From: Bradyrhizobium sp. B124
Lineage (GTDB): Bacteria > Pseudomonadota > Alphaproteobacteria > Rhizobiales > Xanthobacteraceae
Direction of reading: 5' to 3'
DNA: 64,000 nt
NCBI RefSeq assembly: GCF_038967635.1
Contig: NZ_CP152413.1
Span: 1,364,001 to 1,428,000, forward strand
The notes beneath the pieces are model-generated. The model ran no database searches and was not told the origin of the DNA. It worked only from the letters and a program-made list of their open reading frames with translations. This document shows positions 18,624-28,536 of the stretch, in pieces. The translations under genes were made by a program, and so were the position numbers. Position 1 is the first letter of the stretch. The number at the start of each line of letters is the position of its first letter.

Positions 18624-18644
18624 TTATGCTCAAGGAGAGTATAA
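18624..18644 (+). promoter_or_regulatory. NadQ operator 2, overlapping the nadA ribosome site
   Basis: TTATGCTC-AAGGA-GAGTATAA, ending one base before the nadA ATG. The spacer supplies the ribosome-binding sequence AAGGAG, so operator and translation signal are the same DNA. Together with operator 1 it forms a tandem pair with 27-bp spacing. Confidence 0.78.
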
Positions 18645-19631
18645 ATGGTTGCACTCGATACCGATCTGCTCACCCGCACCGCGCCGATATATGAGCGCGT
18701 CAAGCGCGTCATCCCACCGTTCGAATGGGCCACTTTCGCCGAGGACGTTGATGCGATCCTCGACCTGAAACGCCGCCGCAACGCGGTGGTGCTGGCACAC
18801 AACTACCAGACGCCGGAGATCTTCCACGGCGTCGCCGATATTGTCGGCGACAGCCTCCTGCTCGCGCGTGAAGCGACCAAGGTCGACGCCGACATCATCG
18901 TGCTCGCGGGCGTGCACTTCATGGCCGAGACGGCGAAGCTGTTGAACCCGGCCAAGACCGTGTTGATCCCCGACCTCAAGGCCGGTTGCTCGCTGGCGGA
19001 TTCCATCACGGCACAGGACGTGCGGCTGATGCGCGCTCGCTACCCGGACGCGCCTGTGATCGCCTATGTCAACACCTCGACCGCGGTGAAGGCGGAGTCC
19101 GATATCTGTTGCACGTCAGGCAATGCGCTCAAGATCGTGGAATCGCTCGACGTCGAACGCGTCATCATGCTGCCGGATGAATATCTCGCGCAGAACATCG
19201 CCAAGCAGACCAGCAAGAAGATCATCGCCTGGAAGGGCCACTGCGAGGTGCATGAGCTGTTCACCGCCGATGACGTGCGCCAGCTGCGTGAAAATTATCC
19301 CGATGTCACCATCCTGGCGCATCCGGAATGCCCGCCCGAGGTGGTCGCCGAAGCGGACTTTTCGGGGTCGACGGCAGCGATGCAGTCGTTCGTCGAGACC
19401 AAACGTCCGCCGCGGGTCGTGCTGCTGACGGAATGTTCGATGAGCGACAACATCGCGGCCCGCAATCCCGATGTCGACTTCGTCCGCCCCTGCAATCTGT
19501 GCCCGCACATGAAGCGGATCACGCTGAAGAACATCCGCCACGCGCTGGAGGCCAATCAGCACGAGGTCACGATCGACCCCGCGATCGCCGATCGCGCGCG
19601 CAGGAGCGTCGAAAGGATGCTGGCGATATGA
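18645..19631 (+). CDS. nadA: Quinolinate synthase A
   Basis: 328 residues. NadA condenses iminoaspartate with dihydroxyacetone phosphate to quinolinate using a [4Fe-4S] cluster. Visible: [51 protein letters not shown] (first cluster Cys), [21 protein letters not shown] (second Cys region), HPECPPEV and the terminal [11 protein letters not shown]. First gene of nadABC; the stop overlaps the nadB start by four bases (ATGA). Confidence 0.97.
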   Translation: MVALDTDLLTRTAPIYERVKRVIPPFEWATFAEDVDAILDLKRRRNAVVLAHNYQTPEIFHGVADIVGDSLLLAREATKVDADIIVLAGVHFMAETAKLLNPAKTVLIPDLKAGCSLADSITAQDVRLMRARYPDAPVIAYVNTSTAVKAESDICCTSGNALKIVESLDVERVIMLPDEYLAQNIAKQTSKKIIAWKGHCEVHELFTADDVRQLRENYPDVTILAHPECPPEVVAEADFSGSTAAMQSFVETKRPPRVVLLTECSMSDNIAARNPDVDFVRPCNLCPHMKRITLKNIRHALEANQHEVTIDPAIADRARRSVERMLAI

Positions 19632-21178
19632 GTACCGATATCTCCGATCTCAGCGGCCGCCCCGTCATCATCGGCGGCGGCGCCGCCGGGCTGATGACCG
19701 CACTGCAACTGGCGCCCGAGCCGGTCGTGCTGCTGTCGAAATCGCCGCTCGGCGCGGAAGCCTCCAGCATGTGGGCGCAGGGTGGCCTCGCCGCGCCGGT
19801 CGGCGCGGATGACACCCCTGCCCTCCATCTCGCCGATACTCTTGCTGCGGGTGCCGGCCTCTGTGATGCGGCCGCAGCATCCCGGATCGTCCATGCCGCG
19901 CCTGCCGCCGTGGAGCATCTCGCCGAGCTCGGCGTCGCCTTCGACCGGCGCGCCGACGGCAGCTGGCGTCTCGGGCTCGAGGCCGCGCACGGCCGCAACC
20001 GCATCGTGCACGCCACCGGCGACGGCACCGGCCGCGAGATCATGCGCGCGCTGATCGCGGCGGTCCGCCAGACGCCGTCGATCACCTTACTGGAAGGCGT
20101 CGAGGCGCGCCGGCTGCTCGTCGAGGACAATGCCGTCAGGGGCGTGCTCGCAGCCAGCGACCGCGGTGCGCTGACGATCGTCACCAACCGCGTCGTGATC
20201 GCGACCGGCGGCATCGGCGGGCTGTTTTCAGACAGCACCAACCCCGGCGGATGTTTCGGCCAGGGGCTCGCGCTCGCGGCCCACGCTGGCGCAAAACTGT
20301 CGGATCTCGAATTCGTCCAGTTTCATCCGACCGCCTTCGACGGGCCGTCACGGCCGATGCCGCTGTTGACCGAGGCGATCCGTGGCGATGGCGCGCCCCT
20401 GATCGACGAGACCGGCCGGCGCTTCATGGCCGACCAGCCCGGCGCCGAACTTGCGCCACGCGACATCGTCGCGCGCGCGGTCTGGCGTCACCGCGCTGCG
20501 GGACATCGCACCTTCCTCGATGCGCGCAAGCATCCGGGCGCGGATTTTGCGCAGCGCTATCCCGTGATCAGCGCGTTCTGCAAGATGGCCGGCATCGATC
20601 CCGTCACGGATCCGATCCCGATCCGGCCGGCGGTCCACTACCACATGGGCGGCATCGCGGTTGACGGCTATGGCCGTAGCACGGTGCAAGGCCTGTGGGC
20701 CTGCGGCGAGGCCGCGCGCACCGGGCTGCACGGCGCCAACCGGCTCGCCAGCAACTCGCTGATGGAAGCGATCGTCTGCGCGCGCTGGGTCGCCGAGAGC
20801 ATCGAAGGCGTGAGCGCGGGTCCGCGCGCCATGCTGAACGACGACACGTTGCCGGCCGCCGCCGATCCCTCCGCCGTGCGTCCGATCCTCACCCAGGGGC
20901 TCGGCGTGCTGCGCGACCGCGACGGGATCGCACGCGCGATCCGGAGCCTCTATCCGCTCGCGCGCAGTCCGAGTGCGGCATCCGACGCAGCATTGGTCGG
21001 ATTGATGATCGCGATTGCCGCCATCAGGCGTGAGGAAAGCCGCGGCGGTCATTTCCGCACCGATTTCCCGCACACCGCTTTGTCGGCGGCGCCGTCTTCC
21101 CTCACCCGTGCCGAGGCGCTCGCCGCCGCGCACGACATCGTTGAATCCAAGCTACCAACCAGGAGTGCCCGCTCATGA
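19628..21178 (+). CDS. nadB: L-aspartate oxidase
   Basis: 516 residues from ATG at 19628. A flavoprotein that oxidises L-aspartate to iminoaspartate, the substrate of NadA. Visible: FAD-binding [14 protein letters not shown] at residues 13-26, [35 protein letters not shown], the active-site region [16 protein letters not shown] and [27 protein letters not shown] typical of the fumarate reductase/succinate dehydrogenase flavoprotein family. A much longer upstream reading in the same frame overlaps nadA and is not real. Four-base overlaps on both sides show a coupled operon. Confidence 0.96.
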   Translation: MSTDISDLSGRPVIIGGGAAGLMTALQLAPEPVVLLSKSPLGAEASSMWAQGGLAAPVGADDTPALHLADTLAAGAGLCDAAAASRIVHAAPAAVEHLAELGVAFDRRADGSWRLGLEAAHGRNRIVHATGDGTGREIMRALIAAVRQTPSITLLEGVEARRLLVEDNAVRGVLAASDRGALTIVTNRVVIATGGIGGLFSDSTNPGGCFGQGLALAAHAGAKLSDLEFVQFHPTAFDGPSRPMPLLTEAIRGDGAPLIDETGRRFMADQPGAELAPRDIVARAVWRHRAAGHRTFLDARKHPGADFAQRYPVISAFCKMAGIDPVTDPIPIRPAVHYHMGGIAVDGYGRSTVQGLWACGEAARTGLHGANRLASNSLMEAIVCARWVAESIEGVSAGPRAMLNDDTLPAAADPSAVRPILTQGLGVLRDRDGIARAIRSLYPLARSPSAASDAALVGLMIAIAAIRREESRGGHFRTDFPHTALSAAPSSLTRAEALAAAHDIVESKLPTRSARS

Positions 21179-22026
21179 CCCTCAATCCCCTGTTGCCGCT
21201 GCTGTATGAGCCGATCGTGCAAACCGCCTTGCGCGAGGATCTCGGCCGCGCCGGCGATATCACGGCAGACGCCATCGTGCCGGCCAGCCAGCAGGCCCGG
21301 CTGGTGATGCGGGCGCGGCAGCCCGGCGTGATCGCCGGGCTCGACATCGCACGCACCGCGTTCCAGACGGTGTCGCCGGCGATCGAGCTGCGCGCCGAGC
21401 GGCCTGACGGCAGCGCGGTCGAACCCGACCAGGTCATCGCGATCATCGACGGTCCGGCCCGCAGCCTGCTCACCGCGGAGCGCACCGCGCTCAACTTCCT
21501 CTGCCATCTGAGCGGCGTCGCGACCGCGACCGCCACGCTCGTCAAGGCTGTCGCTGGCACGCGCGCGCAGATCGTCTGCACCCGCAAGACCACGCCGGGA
21601 CTACGCGCGCTGGAGAAGTACGCGGTGCGCGCCGGCGGCGGCGGCAATCACCGCTTCGGTCTCGACGATGCCGTGCTGATCAAGGACAACCACATCGCGC
21701 TCGCCGGCGGCATCCGCCCTGCGATCGAACGCGCCAAGGCCAATACCGGTCATCTCGTGAAAATCGAGGTCGAGGTCGACACACTGGCGCAGCTTGAAGA
21801 GGCGCTGGCACTCGGCGTCGACGCGGTCCTGCTCGACAACATGACGACCGAGCAGCTCAGCCAGGCGGCGGCAATGGCGCGCGGCAAGGCGCTCACCGAA
21901 GCCTCCGGCCGCATCACCGCTGCGACCGCCGCGGCGATTGCCGCCACCGGCGTCGATTTGATCTCGGTCGGCTGGGTGACCCACAGCTCGGCCGCGCTCG
22001 ATATCGGGCTCGACTATCTGTCCTGA
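21175..22026 (+). CDS. nadC: Nicotinate-nucleotide pyrophosphorylase (carboxylating)
   Basis: 283 residues. Quinolinate phosphoribosyltransferase converts quinolinate and PRPP to nicotinate mononucleotide and CO2. Visible: [18 protein letters not shown] at the start, [75 protein letters not shown] and the final [21 protein letters not shown]. Overlaps nadB by four bases and completes the de novo pathway from aspartate. Ends four bases before the convergent ctaA gene. Confidence 0.97.
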   Translation: MTLNPLLPLLYEPIVQTALREDLGRAGDITADAIVPASQQARLVMRARQPGVIAGLDIARTAFQTVSPAIELRAERPDGSAVEPDQVIAIIDGPARSLLTAERTALNFLCHLSGVATATATLVKAVAGTRAQIVCTRKTTPGLRALEKYAVRAGGGGNHRFGLDDAVLIKDNHIALAGGIRPAIERAKANTGHLVKIEVEVDTLAQLEEALALGVDAVLLDNMTTEQLSQAAAMARGKALTEASGRITAATAAAIAATGVDLISVGWVTHSSAALDIGLDYLS

Positions 22027-22030
22027 TCGA

Positions 22031-23116
22031 TCAAAGCGACTGGCCGACCGGAACGAGGGTCGGCTGGTCCCGTTCGGTCCGACGCGCCGCGAAGCGCTCG
22101 GCTTGCAGAACCGCGAGCGTCAGCACGACGATCGCGACCGCCTGGTGCGTCAGCGCCAGATCGATCGGCACCTGATGCAGCAGCGTCAGGATGCCGAGCG
22201 TCGCCTGCAGCGTGATCGCCGCAACGAGCCACCGTGCGCCTGCGATCACCGCACTTCCGGCGCGTGCACGCACCGCATCGATCGCATGCGCGATTGCCAG
22301 CGCAAACAGCAGGTAAGCGGTCATGCGATGCTCGAACTGCACCGTCAGCGTGTTGTCGAACAGATTGCGCCACCACGGCGTCTCGAACCACAGCCGGTCA
22401 GCCGACGGAATCAAGCCGCCGTCGATCTCAGGCCAGGTGTTGTAGACCCTGCCCGCGCGCAGGCCCGCGACCAGCGCGCCGAAATAGAGCTGCACGAAGG
22501 TCAGCACGAGCAGCACCGCGCTCGTGATCTTCAGCCTGAGCGGCGCGATCACGGATGGACGGTCCGTCAAGCGCCGCAGCGTCCAGACGATGGCCGCGAA
22601 GATCAGGAGCGCCAGCACCAGATGCGTCGCCAGCCGATATTGCGACACCTCGACGCGCTCCGAGAGGCCGGACGCCACCATCCACCAGCCGACGCCGCCC
22701 TGCAGCGCGCCGAGGCCGAAGATCACCCACAGCCGCCGGCCGAGCTCGCCGCTCACCACGCCGCGCCACAGGAAATACAGGAACGGCAGCAGATAGGCGG
22801 CGCCGATCACCCGGCCGAGCAGCCGGTGGCTCCACTCCCACCAGAAGGTCGTCTTGAATTGCTCGAGCGTCATCCCGGCGTTGAGCTCGCGATATTGCGG
22901 GATGGTCTTGTAGCCCTCGAAGGCCTTCGTCCACTGCGCCTCGGTCAGCGGCGGCAGCGCGCCGGTCACCGGCTTCCATTCGACGATCGACAGGCCGGAC
23001 TCGGTGAGCCGCGTGGCGCCGCCGACCAAGACCATCAGCGCGATCAGGGCGGCGACCGCGATCAGCCAGACCCTGACGGCGCGGAGCTGCGATGGTTGTG
23101 CGGAAATACCGGCCAT
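22031..23116 (-). CDS. ctaA: Heme A synthase (COX15/CtaA family)
   Basis: 361 residues from ATG at 23116 ([18 protein letters not shown]). An eight-helix membrane enzyme that oxidises heme O to heme A for aa3-type cytochrome oxidases. Visible: [26 protein letters not shown] after helix one, [20 protein letters not shown] with a heme-ligand His, [23 protein letters not shown] with the next ligand His, [20 protein letters not shown] and [15 protein letters not shown] with the last two. The reading frame continues upstream through 58 codons without family character. No ctaB or ctaG is adjacent, so it is away from the oxidase cluster. Confidence 0.94.
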   Translation of the reverse strand: MAGISAQPSQLRAVRVWLIAVAALIALMVLVGGATRLTESGLSIVEWKPVTGALPPLTEAQWTKAFEGYKTIPQYRELNAGMTLEQFKTTFWWEWSHRLLGRVIGAAYLLPFLYFLWRGVVSGELGRRLWVIFGLGALQGGVGWWMVASGLSERVEVSQYRLATHLVLALLIFAAIVWTLRRLTDRPSVIAPLRLKITSAVLLVLTFVQLYFGALVAGLRAGRVYNTWPEIDGGLIPSADRLWFETPWWRNLFDNTLTVQFEHRMTAYLLFALAIAHAIDAVRARAGSAVIAGARWLVAAITLQATLGILTLLHQVPIDLALTHQAVAIVVLTLAVLQAERFAARRTERDQPTLVPVGQSL

Positions 23117-23182
23117 TTCGCCCTGACTTGATTGGATTTTCGGGCCCCTTATAGTCCGGCCCGCAAGCGGCGCAAGCGCCGC

Positions 23183-23285
23183 CTGAGGCCTCGTTCCGGT
23201 CGGTCGGAACGAGGCCTCAGCAATCTTTGTTTTGACGCGTTTACTTTGCGCGAACCGATGTCCGCTTCGCTCGAAAACGCTCTGG
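23183..23285. repeat. Dispersed repeat with 16-bp hairpin, copy A
   Basis: A perfect hairpin at 23183-23220 (arm CTGAGGCCTCGTTCCG, 6-base loop) is followed by a conserved block from about 23229 to 23285 containing TTTTGACGCGTTTACTTTGC and CTTCGCTCGAAAACGCTCTGG. The same block with a shorter, diverged hairpin occurs at 26874-26973. The hairpin plus conserved tail together form the unit. Confidence 0.78.
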
Positions 23286-23308
23286 ATCACGAGTCATACA
23301 TATCCGCC

Positions 23309-23518
23309 ATGGCCATACGCACCCGCAAATTGCTCGGAACCATCGCCCTGCTGATCCTGGTCGTGGTGTGGTCGCTGCTCGGCATGACGGTCGCCCAGAC
23401 CCCGTGGCTCGCCAATTCGGGGCTGCTGCAGGCGATCTTCTACGTCGTCGCGGGGCTCGGCTGGGTGCTGCCGGCGATGCCGATCGTCTCCTGGATGTCG
23501 CGGCCCGACAGCGCCTAG
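23309..23518 (+). CDS. DUF2842 domain small membrane protein
   Basis: 69 residues (MAIRTRKLLGTIALLILVVV...). Two hydrophobic helices, TIALLILVVVWSLLGMTV and AIFYVVAGLGWVLPAMPIV, end in SWMSRPDSA. The pattern W-x-x-L-G...FY-x-x-AG-x-x-W-x-L-P is that of the short alphaproteobacterial family DUF2842, of unknown function. The stop overlaps the end of the convergent deacetylase gene by four bases. The palindromic repeat copy A lies directly upstream. Confidence 0.85.
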   Translation: MAIRTRKLLGTIALLILVVVWSLLGMTVAQTPWLANSGLLQAIFYVVAGLGWVLPAMPIVSWMSRPDSA

Positions 23519-24645
23519 ATCGCGCCCTCGTCGCGCGCATGCCGCGTTGGCCGAACCGGTGCGAACATCACGCCCGAGAGCAGCACGCGCATCATCCGCA
23601 GCGACCGCACACGGCCGTCCCATGCGATGCGCGGCAATGCGTGGAGATTGGTGCGCCCCTGCGCCTCGACCACACCTGATATGGTCGACACCGCGCTGGC
23701 GAAGCCGGCCTCCTCGGCCATCACGACATGCGGACGGCGGAACGCGTCGCGGTCCCCGAACGGGAATGCAAAATGCTTGATCGGCCGCCCCAGCGCGCTC
23801 TCGGCGACCGCCTTTCCCATCGCCATCTCGCGCTGCGCGTCGGCATCCCTGAGGCTCGACAGGACGGAATAATTCACCGTCGCGCTGCCGAAGGTCACGT
23901 TCGGATCAGCCGCCAGCTTCGCCAGATCCTGCCAGTCGAGCGACGCGCCGCGTGACAATTGCGCCGCATCGGCCGAATAGCGCCGGCCGAGATCGTTCAC
24001 CGCATAGGACAGATCGGACGGCGACAGCTTGCGCAGCCAGCCGGACAGGAAATCGAACAGCTCGTATTTGTCCGACAGGCTCGTGACCACGAAGTGCCGT
24101 TCCCTGCCGTCGATCATCAGGCTGATGCGGTTCTCGCGCGCGATGATGTCCTCGAGCACCAGCCACCACGCCGTGCCCACGCCATCCGGGAAAGCCGTCG
24201 GCAGATAGAGGGTGAGGGGGACGCGGTGCTTGGCGAGCACGGGATAGCCATACGTGACGAAGTCCTTGGTCGCACCGTCGAAGCTCAGGCAGGCAAAGCG
24301 GCGGCGCTCCGGCAGGGTCACCGCGCGGCGGCAGGCCTCGTCGATCCCGACGATGTCGTACTTCCAGCGCTTCAGCGCGCGGAGGGTGCGATCGAGGAAG
24401 GCAGGCGTGATCTCCTGGGATTTCAGCGGCTGAAACCGGCCCCGGCGCGCAGGACGGACGCGCGCGAAGCGCAGGATCACCCCGGCGCCCCCGGCCTCGT
24501 GTTCCCGCAGCCTGAAGGCGCCGCTGAAATAGGCGAGCTCCATCCGGGCCCGCCGCAAAATCCCGTTGTCCGGCGTCAAGATCCCCGCCTCTGCCCGGCG
24601 GTTCCCACACCCCGCCGCGGCATTGTTATTACTCTTTGTTGACAT
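23515..24645 (-). CDS. Polysaccharide deacetylase family protein (NodB homology)
   Basis: 376 residues from ATG 24645; the ATG at 24543 (MELAYFSGAF) is also possible because both lack a strong ribosome site. The NodB-type core begins about residue 118: RRFACLSFDGATKDFVTYGYPVL (catalytic Asp motif, though the usual second Asp is replaced by Gly-Ala), LTLYLPTAFPDG, then HFAFPFGDRDAFRRPHV near residue 290. Such enzymes remove N- or O-acetyl groups from glycans. Divergent from an acetyltransferase-like gene; together with the nearby exopolysaccharide locus this suggests glycan modification. The changed metal motif leaves activity uncertain. Confidence 0.8.
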   Translation of the reverse strand: MSTKSNNNAAAGCGNRRAEAGILTPDNGILRRARMELAYFSGAFRLREHEAGGAGVILRFARVRPARRGRFQPLKSQEITPAFLDRTLRALKRWKYDIVGIDEACRRAVTLPERRRFACLSFDGATKDFVTYGYPVLAKHRVPLTLYLPTAFPDGVGTAWWLVLEDIIARENRISLMIDGRERHFVVTSLSDKYELFDFLSGWLRKLSPSDLSYAVNDLGRRYSADAAQLSRGASLDWQDLAKLAADPNVTFGSATVNYSVLSSLRDADAQREMAMGKAVAESALGRPIKHFAFPFGDRDAFRRPHVVMAEEAGFASAVSTISGVVEAQGRTNLHALPRIAWDGRVRSLRMMRVLLSGVMFAPVRPTRHARDEGAI

Positions 24646-24711
24646 TTCCCTGCGAAGGTCGGCCGCAGCCGAGACCTGTAAATTAATACCTTAAAAAATT
24701 TGGGCTCCGAG

Positions 24712-25905
24712 ATGATCATGGCGGCGGCAGTTGAAGGCCAGACGGCGGGGACGCGACCATGGCCGAACGCAGTCCGCGTTGCTGGCGTCGACATCTTTCA
24801 TGACCTCACTGCGGCCGAGGCGACCTGGCGCAGTCTCGAGACACCGCAACACAGCTACACGCCCTATCAGCGCTTCGATTTCCTCGCCAACTGGCAACGC
24901 CAGGTCGGCGAGCGCGAGGGCCTGCGGCCCTTCATCGTCGTCGCCCATGACAGCGAACGCCGTCCGCTGCTGCTGTTGCCGCTCGCCATCGAGTCCCGCC
25001 TGGGCGCGAGCTGCGCGAGCTTCATGGGCGGCAAGCATGCGACCTTCAACATGGCGCTGTACGACAAGGACTTCGCCGCCAACGCAACCGAGGCCGACAT
25101 CACGGCGCTGACCGGATCGATCGCCGAGCGGTCTCGCGTCGATGCGCTCGTGCTGTGTCAGCAGCCGCTGCGCTGGCAGGACCAGCCCAATCCGCTGGCG
25201 TTGCTGCCGCACCAGGCTTCGGTGAACGACTGCCCGCTCCTGGTGATTGAGCCCGGCGCGGCACCCGCGGCGCTGATCAGCAACTCGTTCCGCCGCCGCC
25301 TCAAGGGCAAGGAGCGCAAGCTGCAGGCGCTGCCCGGCTACCGCTATCATGTCGCGGCCGACAGCGCCGACGTCTGCCGCCTGCTCGACTGGTTCTTCCG
25401 CATCAAGCCGCAGCGCATGGCCGAGCAGAAGCTGCCCGACGTATTCGCCGAGCCCGGCGTCGAGCAGTTCATCCGCAGCGCCTGCCTTGCGCCGCGTGCC
25501 GACGGCAAGGGCTATGCGATCGACATCCACGCGCTGGAGTGCGACGAGGAAGTGATCGCGATCTTCGCCGGCGTCTCCGACGGTCATCGGTTCTCGATGA
25601 TGTTCAACACCTATACGATGTCGGCCAATTCCAAGTTCAGCCCCGGCCTGATCCTGATGCGCGACATCATCGATCGTCATGCCGGCCTGAACTACCGCGC
25701 CTTCGATCTTGGCATCGGCTCGGACGAGTACAAGCGGCTGTTCTGCAAGGACGACGAAGCGATCGTCGACAGCTTCATTCCGCTCAGCCTGCGCGGCAAG
25801 CCGGCTGCGAGCGCGCTGTCGGCCATCAGCCGCGCCAAGCGCGCCGTGAAGCAAAATCCGGCGCTGTTCGAGATCGCGCAGAACCTGCGCAGCATGTTCC
25901 GCTGA
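24712..25905 (+). CDS. GNAT family N-acetyltransferase (CelD/BioF2-like)
   Basis: 397 residues. A double-GNAT layout found in proteins of cellulose and exopolysaccharide loci: TPYQRFDFLANWQRQVGE in the N-half, RRRLKGKERKLQALPGYRYHV at the middle linker, and in the C-half MMFNTYTMSANSKFSPGLILMRDIIDRH with YRAFDLGIGSDEYKRLFC. This last GIGxDxYKxxF motif is typical of this acetyltransferase group. The start could be ATG 24712 or 24718. Divergent from the deacetylase gene across 66 bases. Substrate unknown, probably a glycan or a lipid-linked precursor. Confidence 0.85.
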   Translation: MIMAAAVEGQTAGTRPWPNAVRVAGVDIFHDLTAAEATWRSLETPQHSYTPYQRFDFLANWQRQVGEREGLRPFIVVAHDSERRPLLLLPLAIESRLGASCASFMGGKHATFNMALYDKDFAANATEADITALTGSIAERSRVDALVLCQQPLRWQDQPNPLALLPHQASVNDCPLLVIEPGAAPAALISNSFRRRLKGKERKLQALPGYRYHVAADSADVCRLLDWFFRIKPQRMAEQKLPDVFAEPGVEQFIRSACLAPRADGKGYAIDIHALECDEEVIAIFAGVSDGHRFSMMFNTYTMSANSKFSPGLILMRDIIDRHAGLNYRAFDLGIGSDEYKRLFCKDDEAIVDSFIPLSLRGKPAASALSAISRAKRAVKQNPALFEIAQNLRSMFR

Positions 25906-25908
25906 GCC

Positions 25909-26847
25909 TCAGCTCGCCGCTTCACCCTGCTCTGCGCCGCCACTCGGTACGCCGAGCCGCCTCATCGCGTCGAATAGAAGCGCCGCGGCAGGTGACAGCG
26001 CACGCTTGCGCAGCTTGATCAGGCCATAATTCTCCAGCAGGAGCCGGTCGCGAAGACGCAGCATCTTGAACCGCTGCGGATCGACCAGATCGAACACCAG
26101 CATGGGAACCGGCACGACCGCGTCGATGCCGGCGGCAATCCCGACCGAGGCGAAAAACGACTCGGTGTTGATGACCCGGCGCGGCGGCGTCACGCCGCGG
26201 CTCATGAACAGCCTCTCCAGCGCCTGGCGCATGAAGGATTCCCGCGGCTGGCAAATCCACTGCTGGTCGGCCATGTCCTCCAGCTCGACGGTCTCGCGGC
26301 CGGCCAATGGATGCTCGGCACGAACCAGCAGCACCGCCTCTTCTGCGCCGATCTCATAATAGTCGAATTGCCGGGGGTCGATGCCGGCCGGAATCCTGGC
26401 GACGACGAAGTCGAACTCGAGCGCGAGCAGACGCGTGATCAATGGCGGGCTGGTGCTGACATCGAGCGAGATGTTCACCCGGTTCAGCTTCTCGCCGAGA
26501 TACTGGATCACGTCGACGACCAGGTCGATGCTGGGCTTGGCGACTGTTCCGACGGAGACGGTGCCGAGCTCGCCGGACTTGTAGCCCGCGAACTCGTCGG
26601 TGACCTGGTCGAGATCGGCGAGCACGCTCTTGCCGCCGCGAATCAGGATCGAGCCATAGGCGGTGGGCTCGACGCCGCGAGCCGTCCGCTCAAACAGGGG
26701 AACCCGCGCCAGCGCCTCGATTTCGGCGAGCATCTTCGATGCCGCAGACTGGGTGATGTTCAACCGCTCGGCCGCCAGCTGCAGCTTGCGCTCATTGTCG
26801 AGAGCGACCAGCAGGCGCAGCTGGCGCAATTTCAGGTTATTGATCAC
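25909..26847 (-). CDS. LysR family transcriptional regulator
   Basis: 312 residues. The N-terminal helix-turn-helix is standard: LRLLVALDNERKLQLAAERLNITQSAASKMLAEIE, followed by PLFERTARGVEPTAYG. The effector domain (about 95-300) has a repeat of LGTVSVGTVAKPSIDLVV and the second-lobe segment INTESFFASVGIAAGIDAVVPVP. It resembles the GbpR/galactose-binding regulator branch. Divergent from an MFS transporter gene with a 330-base gap, so it probably controls that gene; this is the common LysR arrangement, not proven here. Confidence 0.9.
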   Translation of the reverse strand: MINNLKLRQLRLLVALDNERKLQLAAERLNITQSAASKMLAEIEALARVPLFERTARGVEPTAYGSILIRGGKSVLADLDQVTDEFAGYKSGELGTVSVGTVAKPSIDLVVDVIQYLGEKLNRVNISLDVSTSPPLITRLLALEFDFVVARIPAGIDPRQFDYYEIGAEEAVLLVRAEHPLAGRETVELEDMADQQWICQPRESFMRQALERLFMSRGVTPPRRVINTESFFASVGIAAGIDAVVPVPMLVFDLVDPQRFKMLRLRDRLLLENYGLIKLRKRALSPAAALLFDAMRRLGVPSGGAEQGEAAS

Positions 26848-26873
26848 GGCCTGCTACCATCCTGCCCGGCAAG

Positions 26874-26973
26874 GGCCTCTTCGTTCCGATTAGATCGGAA
26901 CGGGGCTCCAAATTCTGTCCTGACGCGTCTTCTTTACGCGAACCGGTGTCCACTTCGCTGGAAAACGCTCTGG
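26874..26973. repeat. Dispersed repeat, copy B, in the LysR-MFS intergenic region
   Basis: Hairpin GTTCCGATTAGATCGGAAC at about 26883-26901, then a block with CCTGACGCGTCTTCTTTACG, GAACCGGTGTCCACTTCGCT and AAAACGCTCTGG that matches copy A at 23229-23285 at most positions. The rest of the 26848-27180 gap holds no gene that I can support; a LysR-controlled promoter for the MFS gene is expected downstream of the repeat. Confidence 0.78.
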
Positions 26974-27180
26974 GGTTCCCGCGCTTATACCGCGGTGCAT
27001 CATGACAGTTTCGCCGTGGCTCCATTCCCAAATGCCATTAGGCACGCGGCTGTCGATTACACAACAATGAATGCAATACTTGCAAGGGCAAGGCGACGGA
27101 CCGCTGCGGCCGCACGAAGGTGCCGCCCGGACAGCGCGATTACCGTGCGCCGAATCGAAAAACCGGAAGGGATGGGAACG

Positions 27181-28509
27181 ATGAGCGACGATATCGAGAA
27201 GCGCGCAATCGGAAAGATGATGCGGCGGCTGATTCCGTTCCTCATCCTGTGTTACTTCGTGGCCTATCTCGATCGCGTCAATGTCGGCTTCGCCAAGCTG
27301 CACATGAATACGGCGCTCGGCCTCAGCGAAGCCGCCTACGGGCTCGGCGCGGGCCTGTTCTTCGTCGGCTACTTCTTCTTCGAAGTGCCCTCCAACATCC
27401 TTCTGGAACGGTTTGGCGCGCGGCGCTGGATCGCCCGCATCATGATCAGCTGGGGTATCGTCTCGGCGGCATTCGCGTTCATCCCACAGATGTCCGCGGC
27501 GAGCGGTCTCTCGAGCGAGTGGATCTTCTACTTCCTTCGCCTGCTGCTCGGCGCCTGCGAGGCCGGCTTCTTCCCCGGCATCATCTTCTACCTGACGCTC
27601 TGGTTCCCGACGATCTATCGGGCCCGCGTCATCAGCCTGTTCATGCTCGCGATCCCGATCTCGAGCATCATCGGGGCGCCGATCTCGGGCCTGCTGCTCA
27701 ACCTGTCCGGAGGCGGCCTGACGGGGTGGCAGTGGCTGTTCATCTGCGAAGCGCTGCCGTCGGTCCTGGTCGGCTTCGCTGTGCTGGCCTTCCTGCCCGA
27801 CTTCCCGCGTCAGGCGAGCTGGCTGCAGCCCGACGAGATCAAATGGGTCCAGAACACCCTTGAGATCGAGCGGCAGAAGAAGGAAGCGGTGGAGCACATC
27901 TCGGTGCTGCAATCGCTCACCGATTCGCGTGTGCTGGCCTGCGCCTTCGTCTACTTCTGCCTCAATGCAGCGAGCTACGGCGTCGCGTTCTTCCTGCCCA
28001 CCATCATCAAGGCGTTTGGCGTCACGGACACCCAGACCGGCCTGATCGCAGCGCTACCCTTCGTATTCGGCGCGGTCGGCATGGTGCTGCTCGGCCGCCA
28101 TTCCGACAAGACCGGTGAGCGGCGCTACCATGTCGCCGGCGCACTGGTGCTGGCGGCTGTCGGCATCGGCCTGGCCGGACTGGTCTCAAGCCCGGTGCTG
28201 ATCATCGGCCTGCTCTGCCTCGCGCAGATCGGCGTTTCGGCGGTGCCGCCGATGTTCTGGCCGATGCCGGCCAGCATCCTGAACGGCGCCTCGGCCGCGG
28301 CAGGCATTGCCGCGATCAACTCGCTCGGCAATCTGTCGGGCTTCGCGGGCCCGTTCGCGATGGGCTATCTGAAGGACCTGACCGGTGGATTCACCGCAGG
28401 CCTGTTGCTGCTCGCGGTCGTCGGATTGATCGGCGCGCTGGTCACGATCAGGCTGCGGATCGATCCGGTCCTCGAGCGATCGATGCGCGAGCCGATGATG
28501 GCGCACTGA
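27181..28509 (+). CDS. MFS transporter, anion:cation symporter (ACS) type
   Basis: 442 residues from ATG at 27181, which has GGAAGG ten bases upstream; another ATG at 27172 is too close to it. Twelve helices are visible. The start KMMRRLIPFLILCYFVAYLDRVNVGFAKL is the ACS-family signature, seen in phthalate, tartrate and hydroxyphenylacetate permeases. Further: VGYFFFEVPSNILLERFGARRWIARIM, FLRLLLGACEAGFFPGIIFYLTLWFP and LLGRHSDKTGERRYH in the second half. Uptake of an organic anion with protons is the likely role. Divergent from a LysR gene. Confidence 0.9.
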   Translation: MSDDIEKRAIGKMMRRLIPFLILCYFVAYLDRVNVGFAKLHMNTALGLSEAAYGLGAGLFFVGYFFFEVPSNILLERFGARRWIARIMISWGIVSAAFAFIPQMSAASGLSSEWIFYFLRLLLGACEAGFFPGIIFYLTLWFPTIYRARVISLFMLAIPISSIIGAPISGLLLNLSGGGLTGWQWLFICEALPSVLVGFAVLAFLPDFPRQASWLQPDEIKWVQNTLEIERQKKEAVEHISVLQSLTDSRVLACAFVYFCLNAASYGVAFFLPTIIKAFGVTDTQTGLIAALPFVFGAVGMVLLGRHSDKTGERRYHVAGALVLAAVGIGLAGLVSSPVLIIGLLCLAQIGVSAVPPMFWPMPASILNGASAAAGIAAINSLGNLSGFAGPFAMGYLKDLTGGFTAGLLLLAVVGLIGALVTIRLRIDPVLERSMREPMMAH

Positions 28510-28536
28510 GGCGCCATCAGGAAGCATGTGAAGCGG

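Noticed and set aside
19328..19627. N-terminal 100-residue extension of NadB
   Set aside because: The extension lies inside nadA in another frame, and the ATGA-coupled start at 19628 gives the normal protein.
26311..27180. Upstream extension of the MFS transporter frame into the LysR gene
   Set aside because: It is antisense to the LysR gene and lacks any membrane-protein character; the transporter starts at 27181.
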